DNA of 64,000 bases from Anthracocystis setariae (lineage: Eukaryota; Basidiomycota; Ustilaginomycetes; Ustilaginales; Ustilaginaceae): contig CAKMXJ010000008.1 in NCBI GenBank assembly GCA_928724745.1, positions 806,001 through 870,000 on the forward strand, read 5' to 3'. This document shows positions 42,201 to 52,148 of the stretch, piece by piece. A program made the position numbers and the translations under genes. The notes beneath the pieces are model-generated. The model saw nothing but the letters and a program-made list of their open reading frames with translations, had not been told where the DNA came from and made no database searches. Within the stretch, counting starts at the first letter, position 1. Each line of letters starts with the position of its first letter.

Positions 42201-43394
42201 CGACACTGCGCGTGAGATGGCTTGCTGTTGCGGCACGACTTGTTGCTGTTGTTGTTGCTGTTGTTGTTGTTGTTGCTGTTGAGGTGGTTGCTGCAAGTAT
42301 CCAGATGTAGAAGGGGAAGCAACACCGGGAGGCTGTTGGAGAGCAGGAGGAGCACGAACCGTGATGGCGGGTTCGGACCTGCCCTGGAAGTTGTCGAGGA
42401 AGATGCGGTAGCCACGGTCGGTGACGGCCAGGAGCACGACGTTGTATCGAGCCTCACGCTCGACGGGACCGATCCAAACGATCGAGCCGACATCGTGCCG
42501 CGCGTGGGGAGTACCTTGCTGACCGGAGGTACCGATGGTCTGGCCGCGTCTCTCTGGTGGTGAAGAGGGATCTTTGGAGGGGAGGCTGAAGGCCTCGATG
42601 AGATCTCCCTGGCGGAGAGTGTATACAAGTTGGCGGGCATTGTCGACGGTGATGAAGAGAAGCTTTTTGTCGGCCTTGACAAAGGTCGGCAAGAGGTTGG
42701 AAAGGCGTGGACTGGTGATGTTTCTCAAGTAGCACTTGTTGGTGAACCAGCCTTCGTTCCTCTGATATACCAGCTCGTAAAGGCAATTGTCGGAACCGGT
42801 TGCAAAGATTCTTCCGCCATCGGTGCCAGTGATGTTGTCGAGGACGACGCCGTTGGAGTTTGCGTTCATGCCCGCTTCGAGCACCTCGACTTTGGAGTGA
42901 GCGCGGTTTTGAGTGTACGAGAGGCCAAGCACCTTGACGTACTTGCCCTCGCGCAGCGAAGCAGCTACACTGAGCACAAGAACGTGTGTTACAATGTCGG
43001 CAAACACACCTGGGCGCACGGGGACCACGCTTGCAGCGATGACTACCTGGTCATCAGGGACGCAGTAGAACTCGAAGGCGGCTTGACCTTCGAGATATGA
43101 CCAAAGATAGACCTTGTTGTCGACGGTGATACATGCTCTACGGATGGATGGGAAGAGCGACTGTGTGGCTGTGGGAGTGGTGCTCTTGATTCCGGTAAAG
43201 ACGTCTGGTGGGATGGGGAGTGTGCGCGACTTGTCAAAGCCAACCCATGGGTCGAGACGGTGTTGCTCGTAGGGAGCATCGCGCGCTGGAGTCCTCTGCT
43301 TGACCTCTGGAAGTGCAACACGGCCCTGTTCACATCGTCGGAAAGTGGCCTCCGCCTCGCGCAGAGAGTCGAGAGAGAATGGCTCTGTCGCCAT
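39294..43394 (-). CDS. NUP170: Inner-ring nucleoporin NUP170/NUP155
   Basis: A 1366-residue protein starts at the ATG complementary to 43392-43394 (MATEPFSLDSLREA). The 17 codons upstream are not used because they lack a better start. The N-terminal half is a beta-propeller of the Nup155 type (LDPWVGFDKSRTLPIPPDVF, VYLWSYLEGQAAFEFY, GRIFATGSDNCLYELVYQ). The second half is an alpha-helical solenoid (RRAKETRSEQDKMENLRMS, LLWQLYVRHGEYFAAAQVLD). It belongs to the inner ring of the nuclear pore complex. A poly-Gln run (about 14 Q, with further QQQ) interrupts the propeller region; it is encoded by a CAA/CAG tract at 42237-42290. Length is within the fungal range. No intron is needed. Confidence 0.94.
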   Translation of the reverse strand: MATEPFSLDSLREAEATFRRCEQGRVALPEVKQRTPARDAPYEQHRLDPWVGFDKSRTLPIPPDVFTGIKSTTPTATQSLFPSIRRACITVDNKVYLWSYLEGQAAFEFYCVPDDQVVIAASVVPVRPGVFADIVTHVLVLSVAASLREGKYVKVLGLSYTQNRAHSKVEVLEAGMNANSNGVVLDNITGTDGGRIFATGSDNCLYELVYQRNEGWFTNKCYLRNITSPRLSNLLPTFVKADKKLLFITVDNARQLVYTLRQGDLIEAFSLPSKDPSSPPERRGQTIGTSGQQGTPHARHDVGSIVWIGPVEREARYNVVLLAVTDRGYRIFLDNFQGRSEPAITVRAPPALQQPPGVASPSTSGYLQQPPQQQQQQQQQQQQQQVVPQQQAISRAVSSVFYAGDVFMMGFNYNSLPCQICCITPALNANTNATGPAEKATFIDLELALSTPVFAEAPPARPMPPVTDNGELVRATYAQNLRPPRSFLVLDNNGLTELVERRPVDTLRGLLESGAAINSAAMMQFFGLFGSIEACESALAIAAHNSQVAAPRVTIGSSGGIPAGLAQTVSDEVVALASRVFFSHFGSWPADTTVSAALSTPRTSRHDGLALYIACVLKRVWDRAIMPPQPTQPGTKAAPPPSNALTTYRPAGTTAAAAASTGAKLPLRKEDLEQTLQDLVPLHDFMQKSGKLFGLGGSSANRSFVNGVGYDQERAAKLDQESFGRLQALVSRAMEATNFMLFLIDHGLKPLIDACSAEAKTAISSLRFGQLITSDEGKRASRELVTALIEARIGAQVSIDAVADALQARCGSFCSADDVRQYKATECIRRAKETRSEQDKMENLRMSHKLLAKGASQLSVDKLKAICEDYRALGYASGAIELALQCAAEWDPAGMAASYLAEGSPEGPEHRARKQVAARLKQAYQLVFETLQQLDEKLDAAYNLEADEAQVRLAISTRDKARTEAYARAEASSDVLFHESMYEWLIERKMTDQLLSMRTPYLEQYLVKRPAGEKGGDVGFLRILRNLLWQLYVRHGEYFAAAQVLDALAHSKEFGLDLRERIEYLALAVGNAKSVSPSHVEANDVVTFLSQAEDSLEVAQIQARVLQSLQQIGGDELDKERSALVVDSIEWLNEELLDLSTLYKNLAEPFELLEEQLAMIAAAELNDVGVVGGIWVGLICKQQQRGSGEEAFKAISALTVELFTRLDRSEVACPVDTVLELLLRYGYEQTRPQGEVRDDSIPVGFARRSWSSDGVDIPAGWASQTMLRATNAPELILDMLESTLTTSPQPWNSAHAHAFLQTELVEFIRSWVHLSTTDAKIAGVNTQLSPIQSSRLFTLLNQLIRKANPSIADAARTALDQLKLYY

Positions 43395-43983
43395 GGTGGA
43401 GAGATGAACGATCCTCGCTTGTCGATGCTCGGCTGTAGTGTGCAAGCCGTTGCAAGTCGCAAAAACACTCGCTGCGCAGAGAAGGCTTCAAGTATAAATG
43501 GCTTGCAATCGCTGTAGGTAGATCGACAACCGGCGGATGGCAGTGGAGTTGAAGAGCAAGGAGAAGGACAACATACACTGAGTGTTGAGTGTGAGTGTGA
43601 GTGAATGTTGTGTACGAACTGCGAAATCTGCGAAATTCTGACAGATTGGGATGGATGGTCACTGCGCTATCGGGCAGATCGGAATGTGCATCGATTTGGA
43701 TCTGACAGTCAGGCTCGAGGCTCGAGGCTCGAGGCGGTGCAACAATTGTGGTTGCGTGTGGCGCAAATGCAATCAACCAAAGCCATTTGGCGCGTCGCGT
43801 TGAGGATTGGCAGCTGTGCAAATTTCAAAAGAGACCAACACCGCTCCACACGATCCTCACCCTTCAAACCCTCGACACCTCAGCCGCCCTTGACCGTTTT
43901 CCACCATCACCGTCGTCAATTCGAGGTTGGCTCTTCCGTGCGAGGCCTCCTCATCTACTCCTATTCGACCTAACCCGCACAGC
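43395..43983. promoter_or_regulatory. Divergent NUP170/PRI2 promoter
   Basis: This 589-base region separates two divergent start codons. Three tandem GGCTCGA units occur at 43712-43732 and a GAGTGT-type run near 43580-43600. No other feature is clear. Confidence 0.45.
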
Positions 43984-45603
43984 ATGTTTCGCACCGCAGC
44001 ACCTCCCACGGTGCCTTCGAGCTATGGCAGCGTCCATGCCTCGGCACACGCTAGCTCCTCCACGTCAGGTTCCGTGGCTCGACACCACACCGACAAGGCG
44101 CTTTCCAAGTACCCGCATCGATTGAACTTTTACTCGCTCCCGCCCATCCAGGAGGTTACCATCGACCAATTCGAATCGTGGGCTATCGACCGTCTCAAGC
44201 TTCTTGCCGAGATCGAATCGTCTCAGGCTCGCAATCGCACATATGCAGAGACCAAGGATGCTGTCAATGCGCTGGCCAAGCGTTTGCTCCCGCTCAACGC
44301 CAATACCGCTAGCAAGACCACCGACCTACTCGCCGAACGCCTCAAGGATCATGTCAGCCACTTTGTGCTGCGTCTTGCCTTTTGTCGCAGCGAGGATCTG
44401 CGACGTCGGTTTGTCAAGGCAGAGTCGCTGCTGTTCCGCTTGCGCTTCGAAACCGATGATGCGGTCGAGCGCGAAAGTTTCATGCGTTCGCTCAATCTTG
44501 ACTGGGATCCGGTCTCGAACCAGGACAAGCGCATGTATCGCGAACAGCTCGTGGCAACTCATCCCAAGATGGCCTCGACGTTTGAAAGCGAGACGTTTTT
44601 CAAGGTGCATTGGACACGTGTGACGGATCTGGTCGAGAAGCGCAGGATCTTTATGCGCGCCGGTCAGGCGTGGGTGCCCATCAAGGAGCAGGCTAGTCTT
44701 GTTCTGGCCGAGTTCCAATCCAAGCTCATGCGCGATCTCGAAATGACCGCTAGAGCCTTGCCACGTCTCGACGAAGACGACCGTCTGCTGCCTGTCTTGT
44801 CGCATCTCAGTATGGGTTTCCTCGCCGGTATCTCGACCGATTACTCGGGATCTAGCATCACTGCTGATGGCAGCGTTACTATCACAGCTAGTATGGTGGA
44901 TGCACTCGTCAAGACGCATGCACCCTTATGCATGAAGAACCTCCACCACACCCTCACCGCCACCGGCCACCTCAAACACTACGGTCGATTGCAATACAAC
45001 CTCTTCCTTAAGGAACTCGGTCTTCCAGTTGAAGAAGCGCTCGTCTTCTGGAGGAGGAGTTTCAAGAGCATGACTGATGACAAGTTCAACAAGGAGTATC
45101 GCTACAACATTCGGCACGGGTATGGGTTGGAAGGTCGTAGGATGAACTATCCCGCCAAGAGTTGTGCACGCATCCTCACCCAGGACCAACCCGGTCCGCA
45201 AGACTCGCACGGTTGTCCCTTCCGTCACTTCTCCACCATCAACCTCTCCTCGGCTATGGTGCAGCATTATGCACTTAACCAGGCCGAACAGTCCGAGATC
45301 CTCGCTTCGGTCAAGCAGGGTCACTATCATGTGGCTTGCACGCGTATTTTTGAGATCACACATCAGAAGCAAGGCGTCAAGAAAGGTGCAGGTCTTGATG
45401 GGCGTGGCGAAACCGTCACCCATCCTAATAGGTACTTTGAAAGCAGTTGGAAGATCGCTAACGCCGCAGAGGGAGACGCAAGTCAGACCAGCGACACAGA
45501 TCATGATATGGACTCTTCCCCAACTACCGCAACTCAAGCCGCCGCAGAAATCTTGGTCGCACCACAACCTCACCAAGTACCAGATGGCATGGACGAGTCG
45601 TAA
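43984..45603 (+). CDS. PRI2: DNA primase large subunit
   Basis: A 539-residue protein is read from the ATG at 43984 (MFRTAAPPTVPS). The N-terminal domain has the family segments YPHRLNFYSLPPIQEVTIDQ and HFVLRLAFCRSEDLRRRF. The C-terminal iron-sulfur domain carries four cysteines, C316 (APLCMKNLH), C394 (KSCARIL), C411 (HGCPFRH) and C452 (ACTRIFE), spaced as in eukaryotic PriL/Prim2, where they hold a [4Fe-4S] cluster needed for primer initiation. It pairs with Pri1 in the polymerase alpha-primase complex. The last 60 residues are acidic and low in complexity. Confidence 0.96.
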   Translation: MFRTAAPPTVPSSYGSVHASAHASSSTSGSVARHHTDKALSKYPHRLNFYSLPPIQEVTIDQFESWAIDRLKLLAEIESSQARNRTYAETKDAVNALAKRLLPLNANTASKTTDLLAERLKDHVSHFVLRLAFCRSEDLRRRFVKAESLLFRLRFETDDAVERESFMRSLNLDWDPVSNQDKRMYREQLVATHPKMASTFESETFFKVHWTRVTDLVEKRRIFMRAGQAWVPIKEQASLVLAEFQSKLMRDLEMTARALPRLDEDDRLLPVLSHLSMGFLAGISTDYSGSSITADGSVTITASMVDALVKTHAPLCMKNLHHTLTATGHLKHYGRLQYNLFLKELGLPVEEALVFWRRSFKSMTDDKFNKEYRYNIRHGYGLEGRRMNYPAKSCARILTQDQPGPQDSHGCPFRHFSTINLSSAMVQHYALNQAEQSEILASVKQGHYHVACTRIFEITHQKQGVKKGAGLDGRGETVTHPNRYFESSWKIANAAEGDASQTSDTDHDMDSSPTTATQAAAEILVAPQPHQVPDGMDES

Positions 45604-46775
45604 ATGCATACCAAATTCGGCTTCTTCCATCCCGCACACCGTCTGTATACATTCAGCGTTGGCTTCAGCCGCATCCTGCCGATACCAATCTATGCATTTT
45701 CATCTTGGCATTACAAAAAAGCTTTTCCCTGCTTGCGCCACATTGAGAGCCTCCATTGTCTGGGCTAAGCAAGCTGTTCGTGCTAGACAAGACGCGCATC
45801 TTTACTGACTGTCGAGGATGATCAAAAGAGGAAAGGAAAGGAAAGGCCAAAAAAAAGAAAAAGAAAGGTTTGAGGTGGTCCCAGATGCGCAGCTTTCAAG
45901 CAACTCCATAATGAAGTGAATGCTCCCTATCCGCCTTGGACCCCATCGGATACGTGCAGCTGAGGATCAGTGTGTGAAGTGCTCGGGTGACCGACTCCTT
46001 CGAGCCCGTAGGCTATTGACTCCCAATTCAATGGGTCGCCACACTGGTTTACTTGCTGAGCAGGCATCCATTGCTAGACGCGTGCGTAAATCAGCAGCTC
46101 CTCAACCATCCGACGGAAAGGCTAACACTAGTGGGGCGCGCTTCGGCAGAGACCTCATTCCAAGGTTGCACCCATAACAGGTGTGGAAAGTAAGCGACTC
46201 TGGACCTATGTTGGAGGAAATAGGATCTTTGCGACGTTGAAGGGTCGCAGTCATAGAAAGTAGATTAAGGAAGAAAAATGGCATTATTCAGCCAACAGAG
46301 AGATCACGGCGATGGCCGAAGGCAAGAAAAAAAGGGGAAAAAAAGGAAATTCTCAAGTCGTTCAGCCCGATTCGGCCGCAAGCAAAACAAGAGAAGAAGA
46401 AAGCAGAAAACGAACGAGTCAGGAAAAAGAAAGGCAGCAGCAACAACAGAAACAACAAGAAGAAGGCGTTTTGAACGACGTACTGTACAGTTTATTCAAT
46501 TAATGCGTGGGGCGTTCATGTCTGTTGATCCGCACTGGGCATCGGCGAGTGGAACGATGTGAGCGAGCGAGCAAGTCAGTCGAGCTAGCGAGCGAGTCAG
46601 ACAGGGTCAGAGTGTCCGTGTCAAGAGTCAGAATCAGTGCCTGCGCCAGATCAATATTCAAGGTTGAACAATCGTCGAAGCTCCTTCTTCGCTTCCTGGT
46701 TTCATCTCTCGGCATCGATTGATCACCAACCCTGTTTCCTCCTGGAAACGACTTTAGCTCGCTTTCTCATACATC
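45604..46775. promoter_or_regulatory. PRI2 3' end and ADE12 promoter
   Basis: This 1172-base stretch contains a GGAAA run at 45829-45845, A-rich DNA at 46320-46470 and the palindromic GTACTGTACAG at 46480-46490. GAGC/GAGT short repeats lie at 46560-46610. A frame around 46278-46562 is Lys/Arg-rich low complexity and is not accepted as a gene. Confidence 0.45.
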
Positions 46776-48092
46776 ATGGCTGCGATGCCAAAACCATCCG
46801 ACTCCAAGACGGGAGGCAAGGCCACCGTCTTGCTCGGTTCCCAGTGGGGAGACGAGGGCAAAGGCAAGCTCGCCGATGTTCTCAGCGGTCAGATGGACGT
46901 CTGCGCCCGTTGCGCTGGTGGTAACAACGCCGGTCACACCATCGTCGCCGATGTCAACGGCGTCAAGACCAAGTTCGACTTCCACCTGCTGCCTTCGGGT
47001 CTCGTCAACCCTCGCTGTGCCGGTTTCATCGGCTCTGGTGTGGTCGTCCACATCCCCTCCTTCTTCGCCGAGCTCGACACCATCGAAAAGAAGGGCCTGA
47101 ACTGCGAAGGCCGTCTCTTCATCTCGGATCGCGCTCACCTTGTCTTCGACTTCCACCAGGTGGTCGATGGCCTCAAGGAGGTGGAGCTGGGCGGAAGCAG
47201 CATCGGCACTACCAAGAAGGGCATCGGTCCGGCTTACTCCTCCAAGGCTTCGCGCTCAGGTCTGCGTGTCCACCACCTTTACGACCCTGAGCTCTTCGCT
47301 ACCAAGTTCCGCAAGCTCGTCGAGGGCCGCTTCAAGCGCTACGGCCATTTCGAGTACGACACCGAGGGCGAAATCGCGCGTTACCGTGCCTTTGCCGAAC
47401 GTCTGCGACCTCACATCGTTGACGGTGTCACTTTCATCCACACGGCGCTTGCCCAGAACCGCAAGGTGCTGGTCGAGGGTGCCAACGCCCTCTTCCTCGA
47501 CATCGACTTCGGAACGTACCCCTTCGTCACCTCGTCGTCCACTTCGATCGGTGGTGTGCTTACCGGTCTCGGCATCCCGCCGACTGCCATTGGCGATGTG
47601 CTCGGTGTCATGAAGGCGTACACCACCCGCGTCGGCATGGGTCCCTTCCCTACCGAGCTCCACGACGACATCGGTCACCACTTGCAGGAGGTTGGTGCCG
47701 AGTACGGTACCACCACGGGACGAAGACGCCGTTGTGGCTGGCTCGACCTGATCATGATGCGCTACTCGTGTCTGATCAACGGTTACACCAGCCTGAACCT
47801 TACCAAGCTGGATGTGCTCGACCAGCTCAAGGAGCTCAAGATTGCTGTTGGCTACCTTGTCGACGGCAAGGAGCTTCCTAGCTTCCCCGCCGACCTCGAG
47901 GTTCTTGCCAAGGTCGAGGTGCAGTACAAGACGTTGCCTGGCTGGCAGCAGGACATCTCCAAGGCTACCACTTGGGAGGAGCTTCCGGAGAACTGCCGCG
48001 CATACGTGGAATTCATCGAGCAGTTCCTCGGCGTCAAGATCGAATGGATCGGTGTCGGCCCTGCCCGTGAATCGATGATCCACCGTGTCTAA
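46776..48092 (+). CDS. ADE12: Adenylosuccinate synthetase
   Basis: A 438-residue protein is read from the ATG at 46776 ([11 protein letters not shown]). The N-terminal GTP-binding signature [11 protein letters not shown] is at 21-31, followed by GGNNAGHT at 48-55. The family segment [11 protein letters not shown] and the base-recognition region [15 protein letters not shown] are both present. The enzyme condenses IMP with aspartate using GTP in the first committed step from IMP to AMP, in the cytosol. Length is standard for fungi. No intron is needed. The gene is isolated, with over 1 kb on its 5' side and 4 kb on its 3' side. Confidence 0.97.
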   Translation: MAAMPKPSDSKTGGKATVLLGSQWGDEGKGKLADVLSGQMDVCARCAGGNNAGHTIVADVNGVKTKFDFHLLPSGLVNPRCAGFIGSGVVVHIPSFFAELDTIEKKGLNCEGRLFISDRAHLVFDFHQVVDGLKEVELGGSSIGTTKKGIGPAYSSKASRSGLRVHHLYDPELFATKFRKLVEGRFKRYGHFEYDTEGEIARYRAFAERLRPHIVDGVTFIHTALAQNRKVLVEGANALFLDIDFGTYPFVTSSSTSIGGVLTGLGIPPTAIGDVLGVMKAYTTRVGMGPFPTELHDDIGHHLQEVGAEYGTTTGRRRRCGWLDLIMMRYSCLINGYTSLNLTKLDVLDQLKELKIAVGYLVDGKELPSFPADLEVLAKVEVQYKTLPGWQQDISKATTWEELPENCRAYVEFIEQFLGVKIEWIGVGPARESMIHRV

Positions 48093-50815
48093 GCCCGTTG
48101 CCTTCAACACTGCTCAATCGACTGCTGCACTTGTGCGCCTCGTCAGATCTGCTTTCTCGTACGCTCTCTAGAGCGTTGTTTCAATAGAATCAAAGATCCT
48201 TTCTACCAGACCGATCGCTATTTGGACGATATGTGTGCTTGCCTGGGGTTGAGACTACGCCTTTGAGCGGGGCTTGTTCGGCCCGTCGTTCGGACGTGCT
48301 ATCACGTGCATTGGAGACGCATGCCGAACAAGAGTTGGCCGGGCTGGTCATCTGATGAGCAACGTGGTAGGAACGCTGCCATGATCTCAACATTGTTCCT
48401 CGACGCAGATACCTGTGCAGCAAGTCTGAGGCTGCAGCAAGGCCCCGTGACATCGCCGAATCAGACCTGATCTACAACCGTCGGTGATCATTTAGAATTG
48501 TGACTGACACCAGGACTGACGCAAAGCAGTCGACAGTGATTCTTGTATGAACACATGACCAAAAAAAAAAAAAAAAAATTGTCCATAAATCTGGTTGCGA
48601 AATTGGCCACAAAACTTCATCTCTGTTGTAGCGATCGAATCCAGAGAAATGTTGTTGTCGAGACCACAAGAGCTAACATTGTCATCAATTTGAGACGAAG
48701 AGCGCCAAAATGCCGGAAAATTCCGGACCGTGAAGGGAGCGGGAAAGAGGCGTTGAAAAAGTTATCGATCGGCCAGAACCGGAATTGATGTCCACCTTTT
48801 GCTGAAGCTGCAAGCTAAACCATCCGATCAATTCGACAGCGCCTCTCATCGCCGTCTACAGCGGTAGAAAAATCCGATGCAATGATACACACACACACCA
48901 CTTGACCGTACTCTTTGCAAGGTCAAATGATGTAGATGTGTGCGGGACTCGTGACCTGTAACGGAGCATCGGTCTCGTCGCCATCATCCTCGATGTGTCA
49001 TGCGGTGATCTCGGAAGGGCTGCCACGAACGATGCGCGGACCAGTTCCGCCCAACCTCTGAATACTGAGCTTGGCAACACGGAAGAAAGGTGAATGCAAA
49101 GCCGGTCTCAGCCAAGTGTGCTGGCAACAGGCCTAGACCGCTCGAACAGGAGCAACACAACACAGGGCAGTCCATCGATCCAGTAGCGGTTTCGAGGCGA
49201 AGTGCAGATGGATGACTCGATGTCTTTCACAGATTTGCGCGCACGCCATCTCCACCTCGAGCAATCGGAAACTCCACCGGCAGTAGCAGGCGAAGATGTA
49301 CGTACCATCAGCCAAGCTGGCCGGTGAACTCCGGCGAAAGTCTTACCTTTTGAAATTGCCCACCTTGGACTGGTAGCTGATGGACAAATCTGCCGAGAAT
49401 TATGCCGCCGCCGTCCCCCATCGCCTTCGGACCGCAACGGAACTCGGCCGAGATCTGTCCAAGTGTGCCAAGCTGCAACGAGAAGATTGCGAGGACCCTG
49501 GATTTTGATGAAAGAAAGCGTTCTGATTGGTGCGATTAGAGTTGTGCATGATCGCAACACTAAAATGTCCACTTCGAGACACGCGTCGACTTTACCCCAT
49601 TTTTGTTTTTTTTTTTCTCTCTCTCCCTTTTTCTTTTGCATTACGCCTTCGCCGGCTCGACTAAATGCAAAGTCGACTCGGAAAGAAAACGAAGTGATTG
49701 GCAGCACAGTACGATGTTTGGTAAATTGCTTTCATCTGAAAAGGCGTCAACGTTAAAAAGAAAAAGAAAAGAAATTAATAATAAGAATGAAAACATCCTT
49801 TGTTTTAGGCCTCCTTTTCAACTCGGCTTTCTTCTCACCTGCATCATGCACGAACGGGGGAAAAAGGCAGATTGGAGGGGTTGAAAGGCAAGAAAGACTG
49901 GCGTGATGAGGTGGTGACCCGCGCCCCACTCAAAGGATGAAAAGATCTGATTTGCCCGCCTTGATTTGGCCCTCTCCGCGCACTCACTCGGCTTGGGCGA
50001 CTTTTCTTTTGATTGAGCGGCCCCACCTTGCGCTTACATACAGAGTACAATTAAAATTGGGTGATTTTTGATCAGTCGGATGGAAATGGATAAGATCTGA
50101 TTGGACACGGATTGATCAGTTGGTACCGGATGCATGTCGATTGCTGCCCCTTCCGCAATGCCAATGCCAAAGCTTTGCTTGGTCCGCGACATTCCGCATC
50201 TTCCGTCAGCCTATGGAAAAGATGCCCCCTGATGACCTCGTCGTGCCTGTACGGTACGAGGTTACCGCAACACCTCTTCTCCGTTCTTACTGATTTCGGA
50301 GTCACGAGGCGATGAAAAAAAAAAAAAAAAAGAGGAGAAAGTGGGACTGTTGCCGATGATTTCGCCGACGGCAGGCTCATCCATGTCGTTGCCTTGTGTG
50401 CCTTCCATGTTTGTAGCAGAGAGTTGCCCTTTTCTGATCTTTTTCTTCTTCTTCTTCCGCGTTGCAGTCGGAGCACTTTCGCATCCTTGTCCCGCAACTG
50501 AGACTCGTTTGAAAGACCCCACGCCAAGAACGTCTTGCATCTTTTGTAGAGTAGCATATCCGCTCATCCAGCTTCTTCCCTAACCATCACATCCTCCTCA
50601 TCCCGCATCTCTCTGTCGCTCTCATCTTGGCGACACATACACATCTCTTCGCCTTTTCAGCACTTGTACAAACCCTTTGAAGTCAGGACCTAAGCCACCC
50701 TGTCTGCTCAGCATCCTACAACGCATTCAACTTAAGCCAAACCAAAATTGCCTCTATTGACGGCATCTCTCGTCTTTCGACTTCTTCTCACGCACGATCA
50801 AGGATTGCATACTAG
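48093..50815. promoter_or_regulatory. Gene-free region upstream of GLT1, with candidate first leader exon at its end
   Basis: I see no coding sequence, RNA gene or mobile element in these 2.7 kb. A-rich and T-rich homopolymers occur at 48561-48578, 49603-49616 and 50314-50331. A (CA)n run lies near 48884-48898. GATAAG is present at about 50089-50094. From about 50580 to 50815 the sequence is CT-rich and has no ATG, as expected for a core promoter and 5' leader exon of the downstream glutamate synthase. Confidence 0.5.
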
Positions 50816-51906
50816 GTAAGTGTCTGCTCTGTCAGCCTCCAGGTGGCAACATCATCCATCATCATCATCATCGTCAATATCAATATCAGCAGCAGCTATG
50901 GGCCGGCTCATTGGGATCAAAGCACACGTCTGGATTCCACGCAGAAGGTCTAAAAAGACGGCTTCTCCGATCCGACGAGCTGCTGCATATACTACTTCTT
51001 CAGAACATAGAGTCCCTCGTGACCGCTCCAGATTTGCATGCAGCAGCGTTTGCAGAAGGCACTTTTGGTGATAATGTATCGCGCATGCTACATACATCCT
51101 ACTGGACTCGGACAAAGGATTCATCCGCAAGCGGTGACGACCACGGCTGAAACCGCGGACCGGTTGAGATCGCTTTCGAGCGAGGAAGGAATTTGTTTCC
51201 AGCTCGCGTCGACTTTAGATTCCCAGCCAGATCTTTGCTTTGGCTGGCCGTCTGGTTGGCTGACCGCGGTCTGGTGTCTGCGTCGAGATTATTTTTCTTC
51301 ATTTTCGAAAAATCGGAATTTCGCCTCGCTTTTCTGACGGAGGTCGGCAAGATTATTGGCTCATGAAAAAGGCTCGACTCGGTTGCGGCGATTTATCGGG
51401 CTTCCATCTGGTCAAGTTGCTTTTCTGCTTTGATAATCTTTCTTACTCCAAGCCGTGCAACTCAAGTCCCTACCTTTGTCCTCCTCGGTTGCAGACGGGC
51501 TTAGCAGCAGTAAGCTCTACCGCATTATGGGCCAATCTATCAATCCCGGCTTAGCCTCAGCAGCGCTGTCAAATCGCGAGCCGAGCCCAGCCAAATGGAA
51601 CAGGAAGGGAAAAAAAATAATAAATGTCGCTCGCCTCTGGACGTGGCTGATTCTGCTTGCTTCGGAAATTGCCCGAGTCAGATCTTGATTTTGGCTCATT
51701 TTCATTGGTCGTTTGCCACGCCCTATTATTACATGCATCGCCCGTCCGTCGCCATGGCTGCCGCTGAATTGTGTACCCTGTCGCCACTCTCCGCCTAGGC
51801 TAGGCAACCCTTCTGACCCCACTTCTCTTATTTGGTTCCATCCTCTTGTCCCACACTCTTCCTTCTTCTACCATAACCACAACCACCTCCATTTTCCCTC
51901 TTACAG
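50816..51906 (+). other. GLT1: Candidate 5' UTR intron of GLT1
   Basis: The donor GTAAGT starts at 50816 and the acceptor, with a pyrimidine tract (ttttccctcttacag), ends at 51906, giving 1091 nt. The sequences on both sides (50580-50815 and 51907-52148) contain no ATG at all, while the interval between contains many. This is the pattern expected for a spliced leader. No transcript evidence is available here. Confidence 0.6.
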
Positions 51907-52148
51907 ATCCGCAGGTCGAGTTCCGTTCTTCTTCAAGCCATCATCTTCCATTTTGTACTTTTCAGGAGTCTGTAGCAAGAGCCGTCCTCGAATACCCGTT
52001 TCCAATCACCGAAGCATCAGCAACGCAAGTCTACGCAGCGAAGGGAAAAGCCTGTCTTCGCTTCCATCGCATTCCTTTCTAAAACAGCTTCCTCCAAGCG
52101 AAGCTTATACCATCTCCTCCTGTTCCCACCTGTGATCGAGCGCCTGTT

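Noticed and set aside
46278..46562. 94-residue Lys/Arg-rich frame upstream of ADE12
   Set aside because: It results from A-rich DNA, and no domain or conserved neighbour supports it.
50820..51150. Short frames in the GLT1 upstream region
   Set aside because: They lie within the proposed leader intron, overlap each other in different frames and show no motif.
48093..52148. Transposon or other mobile element in the 4-kb gap
   Set aside because: No transposase or reverse-transcriptase frame, terminal repeat or target-site duplication is visible.
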